From Persephonella sp. (lineage in GTDB: Bacteria > Aquificota > Aquificia > Aquificales > Hydrogenothermaceae): 8,514 nucleotides of DNA. The translations under genes were made by a program, and so were the position numbers. The notes under the pieces were generated by a model that worked only from the letters and a program-made list of their open reading frames with translations, made no database searches and was not told the origin of the DNA. The stretch is from the NCBI GenBank assembly GCA_027058925.1, contig JALTAS010000187.1:1-8514 (forward strand), given 5' to 3'. Every line of letters starts with the position of its first letter. Positions within the stretch are counted from its first letter, which is position 1. Shown here in pieces: positions 5,159 to 8,514 of this stretch.

Positions 5159-7153
5159 TTATTTTGGAACTACTGCAAATGAAGAAATGTCGTGATCTTC
5201 GTACTCTCTTATGGTTGAATACCCATTTCTTGTTTTTGGGTATGTGTGAAGCTGTATTGAGTATGAACATCTGTCGTCATTTCCAAGTATTTCGCTTAAA
5301 GCTATGTTAAGATTCTCATTCTCAACAGAGTAATTTGCTGACACATTTTTTACTAACGTTCCGTTTATTCCTTTTCTTATTTTCAGGACATAACTTCTTA
5401 AGAAATCAACAGGTGTATGAACAGGATGTTTAGCTGTGTAAGTGATTGTTAAAATCTCGTTTTTAGAACTATATTCCACAAACTGGCACTGATCTAATGT
5501 CTGACCGTTGAACCTGATCCCTTTTATGTCTGCTACAGTTTTTTTATTATTAATATGGATATTTAGTATTATGCTTCCATCAATTACCTTCAGGTTGTCA
5601 TCAACAGGAATAACACCGTTTATCTCATTTCCTGTCGGGAGTATAAATTTAAAACCTTTTGATGATGGGTCTGTGATCTTTTTTCCGTTTTGATCAAAAA
5701 CCTCAAGTCTAAGCTGATAGACCCCATCCTCAAGATCTTCAGTTTCCCAGTAGGCGAACCTTCTATCTCCTCTGTTTATTATTACCCAGTCAAGATCTGG
5801 ATCAGGGATCTCAAACAGATCAGGATTTCCGTTAACAGTGAATGGGCCAAGTACCTTTGTATTTATGAACAGATCCGTTCCTATAGGCTCTAAATACCTG
5901 TGAACAACCTTTGAGTTTATGTTTTTCCACTGACCGGTCTCACCTTTTCTGTAAGACCACCTGTAATACCTGACCCCTTTATTCCTTAGATTTTCATGAA
6001 ACTGCATCTGTATATCAAGCTCTTTACCATAAGGGGCTTCTCCATCATAAAGCCCTGTGTCTATAAAATCTGTGATATGACCTGTTTTCAGATGTGCGTG
6101 TGATATCTGATGCCATCCATCCCATCCTATTCCTAAAGGCATTACATAAATATCTTCAATATCTGGCTGTGGATGGGGAGTGCACAGAACAGCCTGTGGA
6201 TCCGTGACATTAATGTAAACCTCTTTTCCAGATGGGTGGTTCCAGTGTGTAAAACATGGGACAGGTTTTGGGCTGTATATTATTTTTTCAACATTGTTTA
6301 TCTTCTGCTTTACCTTAAAGTAAAGATCAGGTTTGTCTTTGTTGCAGATAGATATCCAGACAACAGTCTGGAATGAACCGTCAGAGTTGAGTTTTGCCGT
6401 TGCTATTTTATCCATTTTGTAACAGTACGGAAACCAGATAGGGTATATCCAGGGAAGACAAAGGAAATATTTAAAAGTGTGTACATTTTCAACAAGCAAT
6501 CTTCTGAAGTTTTCAACAGGTGAATAAACGATATCTATTAGTTTTATATTATTTCCAACAGACAAATTTAAAAGGTTTTTATAAGGCTGAATAGGTTCAG
6601 TGAAATCTTCTGGAGGGACTGGAGGTTTAGGCACTTCAGGTTGTGGACAGGGAATTATTCCACAGGGAAATCTTGGATGAACTATCTCGTCTATTATGCT
6701 TTTTTTCAACCTCTCCAATACATTCTCAGGGATTCTCAAAAAGCAAGCCCTGTAATCAACTTCATAAATCTCAACCTCGCCTATACAGACTGGATATCCA
6801 TCTTTTTTAACAAAACCTTTAATAACATATGGGAACCTGAGCCAGCATATCCACACAATCTTTGGAATATCAAAATGAAGGTGTATAGGCTTTTCGTAGT
6901 AGTAAAAACTCTCTGTCAAAGGTTTGTGTTTTTCCAGTTCTCCGATCTTTTCAACATCACCGGCTATCTTTAATGTGTATTTTCCAATTTTTCTGATAGG
7001 AAATTCAACTCTACCTATATTGCCCTTTATTACTATCTTTTTCTTAGATATAAGTTTTCCAAATTTATCAAAAAGGTATCCATAAATATCAACCTTCTCT
7101 TCCATCTCGTGAATATTCAAAGATACAACAAGATTCTTTCTTGATTTTTCCAT
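5159..7153 (-). CDS. Large beta-rich multidomain protein of unknown function, partner of the C1 peptidase
   Basis: I do not recognise this 664-residue protein as a named family. The N-terminal part (about 8-110) looks like a beta-sandwich. At 110-133 the pattern IKGFVKKDGYPVCIGEVEIYEVD matches the opening of transthyretin or carboxypeptidase-regulatory-like domains. The expected continuation, ATAKLNSDGSFQTVVW followed by DLYFKV, appears only at 251-281, so the domain seems to hold an insertion of about 115 residues. That insertion includes a Pro-rich stretch at 167-181. Ten Cys fall between residues 103 and 324, but only two in the remaining half. The C-terminal half (330-664) is again strand-rich, with RYYRWSYRKGETGQW and GVYQLRLEVFDQNGK segments. 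No signal peptide or membrane helix is seen. The ATG at 7153 follows AAGGAGGAG; an in-frame TTG at 7177 overlaps the peptidase gene and lies upstream of that site. It ends the cassette, 13 bp after the peptidase. A structural, substrate or binding role is possible. Confidence 0.8.
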   Translation of the reverse strand: MEKSRKNLVVSLNIHEMEEKVDIYGYLFDKFGKLISKKKIVIKGNIGRVEFPIRKIGKYTLKIAGDVEKIGELEKHKPLTESFYYYEKPIHLHFDIPKIVWICWLRFPYVIKGFVKKDGYPVCIGEVEIYEVDYRACFLRIPENVLERLKKSIIDEIVHPRFPCGIIPCPQPEVPKPPVPPEDFTEPIQPYKNLLNLSVGNNIKLIDIVYSPVENFRRLLVENVHTFKYFLCLPWIYPIWFPYCYKMDKIATAKLNSDGSFQTVVWISICNKDKPDLYFKVKQKINNVEKIIYSPKPVPCFTHWNHPSGKEVYINVTDPQAVLCTPHPQPDIEDIYVMPLGIGWDGWHQISHAHLKTGHITDFIDTGLYDGEAPYGKELDIQMQFHENLRNKGVRYYRWSYRKGETGQWKNINSKVVHRYLEPIGTDLFINTKVLGPFTVNGNPDLFEIPDPDLDWVIINRGDRRFAYWETEDLEDGVYQLRLEVFDQNGKKITDPSSKGFKFILPTGNEINGVIPVDDNLKVIDGSIILNIHINNKKTVADIKGIRFNGQTLDQCQFVEYSSKNEILTITYTAKHPVHTPVDFLRSYVLKIRKGINGTLVKNVSANYSVENENLNIALSEILGNDDRCSYSIQLHTYPKTRNGYSTIREYEDHDISSFAVVPK

Positions 7154-7166
7154 AATCTCCTCCTTT

Positions 7167-8060
7167 TTACAGTCCAAATTTTCCTGTATCTACCCATTCA
7201 TTTCTTATTAAAGTCCACCAATCCCTTGCAAGTCTTCTTCTGACATACTCATAGGGAATCCAGCCATATCCGCCGTCTCCCCATCCTGTCCCCCACGAAT
7301 TTCTTATCAGGAAAGCTCCTTTTGTCTCTGCTCCACAGTTTGTATTTTTTATCTTTTTCCCATCATCATATCCAACAGCAACAACCGCATGACCTCCTAT
7401 AATTCTTTCTCTTGGACAGGGAAAAGGAATCTCACCGGATCTTCTTGCCTGGGATATAGAGCTGTAAACTGTAAAACCGAACATTGAGGGAAAACCAAAA
7501 GCGATTAAAACTTTGATTTTACTTATAAGAAGGTTTGGATCTGTTCCGGGGGGATCAAGCCTGAAGTATTTTATAGTCTGATAATTCTGGGCAAATGAGT
7601 AGCAAAATGCTGGAGGCTCCCTATCAAAATCCGGTTTTGCTGTTGTATAAGGCCAGTATTCTTCTGGAGGGACGCCAAACAAAACCATCGCACCCATGGT
7701 TGTTCTTAAAAATGCTCCGGTATCACCTGTCCAGTGAAGCAGATTTCTTGTTGTTTTGTATAGAAAAAGCCTTGAAGCATCTATATGTTTGCCGAAAGCT
7801 CTTCTCTCAAAATATTCAAGCAGTCCTACCCCTGCATGGGCTGTGCATGAGCCAAGAGATCCCTGATTTTCAATAGGGGAACACCAATTTCTAAGATCTT
7901 TTTTAGATGGAATACTGAATTTTGGAACTTTTTTAGGATCAAAACCTAATTTTTTTAAAGCAGGTTTAACGCTCTCATTTTCCTCCGTGTAGTCCCTGTA
8001 ATCAGGAAGGTCAGGAAGCCATCCAAGTCCAAGATCAATCCCGACTTTAAGGTTTTCCAT
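7167..8060 (-). CDS. Papain-like cysteine peptidase (C1A family)
   Basis: This 297-residue protein has a complete papain active site in the canonical order: oxyanion Q66 and nucleophile C72 in QGSLGSCTA, H224 in GGHAVVAVGYDD, and N254 in RNSWGTGWGDGGYGW. It is thus predicted to be an active cysteine endopeptidase. It differs from papain at two conserved spots: Leu replaces the Cys before GxC, removing one classical disulfide, and Thr replaces the Trp after the nucleophile. About 50 residues precede the catalytic domain, including GWLPDLPDYRDYT, a motif seen at the N-terminus of other bacterial C1 peptidases; there is no ERFNIN-type inhibitory prodomain, signal peptide or membrane helix. The ATG at 8060 follows GGGGAGGGGG, preferred over an in-frame TTG at 8078 that lies upstream of that site. 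It starts 1 bp after the small upstream gene. The peptidase call is firm; substrate and location are unknown. Confidence 0.93.
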   Translation of the reverse strand: MENLKVGIDLGLGWLPDLPDYRDYTEENESVKPALKKLGFDPKKVPKFSIPSKKDLRNWCSPIENQGSLGSCTAHAGVGLLEYFERRAFGKHIDASRLFLYKTTRNLLHWTGDTGAFLRTTMGAMVLFGVPPEEYWPYTTAKPDFDREPPAFCYSFAQNYQTIKYFRLDPPGTDPNLLISKIKVLIAFGFPSMFGFTVYSSISQARRSGEIPFPCPRERIIGGHAVVAVGYDDGKKIKNTNCGAETKGAFLIRNSWGTGWGDGGYGWIPYEYVRRRLARDWWTLIRNEWVDTGKFGL

Positions 8061-8061
8061 T

Positions 8062-8370
8062 TTATTCCCCCTCCCCAACAGGTTCTGTGGAAGTTCCTAA
8101 AAATGCTCTTCCTGAAGCAAAATATATATAAATTGGCTCCTCATTCCTTAGAACATCCAAAACATTCTGAAACATGTGTGAAGGAAGATGCATCCTTATT
8201 ATTCCGTTCTGGACATAATCATTTTCAAAAAACATTCCAGGATCATTAAATCTTATGTAGGCTACAGGTTTACCTGATTTGTCATAAAGGGCGATCTGTG
8301 CTCTGTTTGTCTGGTATCCTGACGGACTCCCATAAAAAAGGATGTGGTATTTCGCTACCTGAGTTGCCAT
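8062..8370 (-). CDS. Small conserved-looking protein of unknown function, first gene of the peptidase cassette
   Basis: I do not recognise this 102-residue protein. It reads as a compact soluble domain with alternating hydrophobic strands: YHILFYGS, AQIALYDKSGKPVAYIRF, NGIIRMHLP, a short helix MFQNVLDVLRNE, then PIYIYFA and an acidic Glu-rich tail ending GEGE. There is no Cys, signal peptide or membrane helix. The start is the ATG at 8370, with a near-perfect AAGGAGGT at 8378-8385 seven bases upstream; an in-frame GTG at 8406 would place the ribosome binding site inside the gene. Its stop is 1 bp from the peptidase ATG, so the two are translationally coupled. That suggests a functional link, for example an inhibitor, chaperone or substrate-recognition partner of the peptidase, but none of these is shown by the sequence. 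Confidence 0.8.
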   Translation of the reverse strand: MATQVAKYHILFYGSPSGYQTNRAQIALYDKSGKPVAYIRFNDPGMFFENDYVQNGIIRMHLPSHMFQNVLDVLRNEEPIYIYFASGRAFLGTSTEPVGEGE

Positions 8371-8514
8371 ACTTCTAACCTCCTTTGTTTTGAGAATAAA
8401 TCTCACTACTGTTTGAAAAATATCAATGGTAAATTTTTGGCTGTTAATAGCTGTGTGATTTGTCTTGAATATTAAGAGATAATTTTTTCTTTCAGAAAAG
8501 ATCTAAATTATAGA
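8371..8514 (-). other. Gene-free region upstream of the peptidase cassette with weak promoter candidates
   Basis: No credible reading frame is present. On the minus strand TTGATA (8421-8426) with a poor -10 GATTTA (8397-8402, 18 bp spacing) could start a leader of about 20 nt. A perfect -10 hexamer TATAAT lies at 8507-8512 at the window edge, its -35 beyond the end; it would give a leader of about 130 nt. An imperfect dyad, GCTGTTAATAGC at 8440-8451 with one mismatched pair, could be an operator. None is strong enough to call alone. Confidence 0.3.
8378..8385 (-). promoter_or_regulatory. Strong ribosome binding site of the peptidase cassette
   Basis: AAGGAGGT on the minus strand, seven bases from the ATG at 8370, is an almost full anti-Shine-Dalgarno match and decides the start of the first cassette gene against the GTG at 8406. 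It also implies the cassette is well translated. Confidence 0.75.

Noticed and set aside
5046..5270. 74-codon minus-strand reading frame across the polA end and the hairpin
   Set aside because: It overlaps two well-supported genes and the terminator hairpin and has no ribosome binding site.
6641..6973. 110-codon plus-strand reading frame inside the 664-residue protein gene
   Set aside because: Antisense shadow with no ribosome binding site; the minus-strand frame has a strong start signal and continuous coding character.
7154..7177. TTG start at 7177 for the 664-residue protein
   Set aside because: It lies upstream of the AAGGAGGAG site that serves the ATG at 7153 and would overlap the end of the peptidase gene.
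8371..8406. GTG start at 8406 for the 102-residue protein
   Set aside because: The near-perfect AAGGAGGT at 8378-8385 would fall inside the gene; it is ideally spaced for the ATG at 8370.
1..8514. CRISPR arrays, tRNA or rRNA genes, insertion sequences, riboswitches
   Set aside because: No regularly spaced repeats, no cloverleaf-like or rRNA-like segments, no transposase motifs or terminal repeats were seen; the intergenic gaps are too short for most such elements.

Overview
The window looks like chromosomal DNA of a thermophilic member of the Aquificota, most likely a Hydrogenothermaceae genus such as Persephonella. The grounds are AT-rich DNA (about 35-40% GC by eye), Lys/Glu/Ile-rich proteins, strong GGAGG-type ribosome binding sites, and above all a 588-residue DNA polymerase I with no 5' nuclease domain, the form known from Aquificae. 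This assignment is an inference; there is no rRNA gene or other taxonomic marker here.

Left block (1-1544, minus strand): a tight four-gene operon reading leftwards. In order it encodes a CopD/HemJ-like four-helix membrane protein, a single-domain hemerythrin-like protein, an Rrf2-family regulator with a Cys3-His Fe-S ligand set, and a second small membrane protein cut off by the window edge. Spacings are 3 bp, 1 bp overlap and 3 bp. A sigma70-like promoter and a perfect 9-bp inverted repeat lie immediately upstream (1555-1612). They suggest an autoregulated stress operon sensing NO, O2 or Fe-S status.

Central block (1666-5138, plus strand): a run of housekeeping genes. These are type I 3-dehydroquinate dehydratase (aroD), a DksA/TraR-family zinc-finger protein, nicotinamidase (pncA) and DNA polymerase I (polA). 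The first three are closely packed. polA follows a 66-bp gap, starts at TTG, and may have its own promoter. A GC-rich hairpin at 5137-5154 separates polA from the convergent right block.

Right block (5159-8370, minus strand): an accessory three-gene cassette reading leftwards. It encodes a 102-residue protein of unknown family, a papain-like (C1A) cysteine peptidase with its catalytic residues intact, and a 664-residue, probably beta-rich multidomain protein of unknown function. The genes are 1 and 13 bp apart, each with a strong ribosome binding site, and none shows a signal peptide or membrane segment. This is the most likely undescribed system in the window. The last 144 bp (8371-8514) hold no gene, only weak promoter candidates for the cassette.
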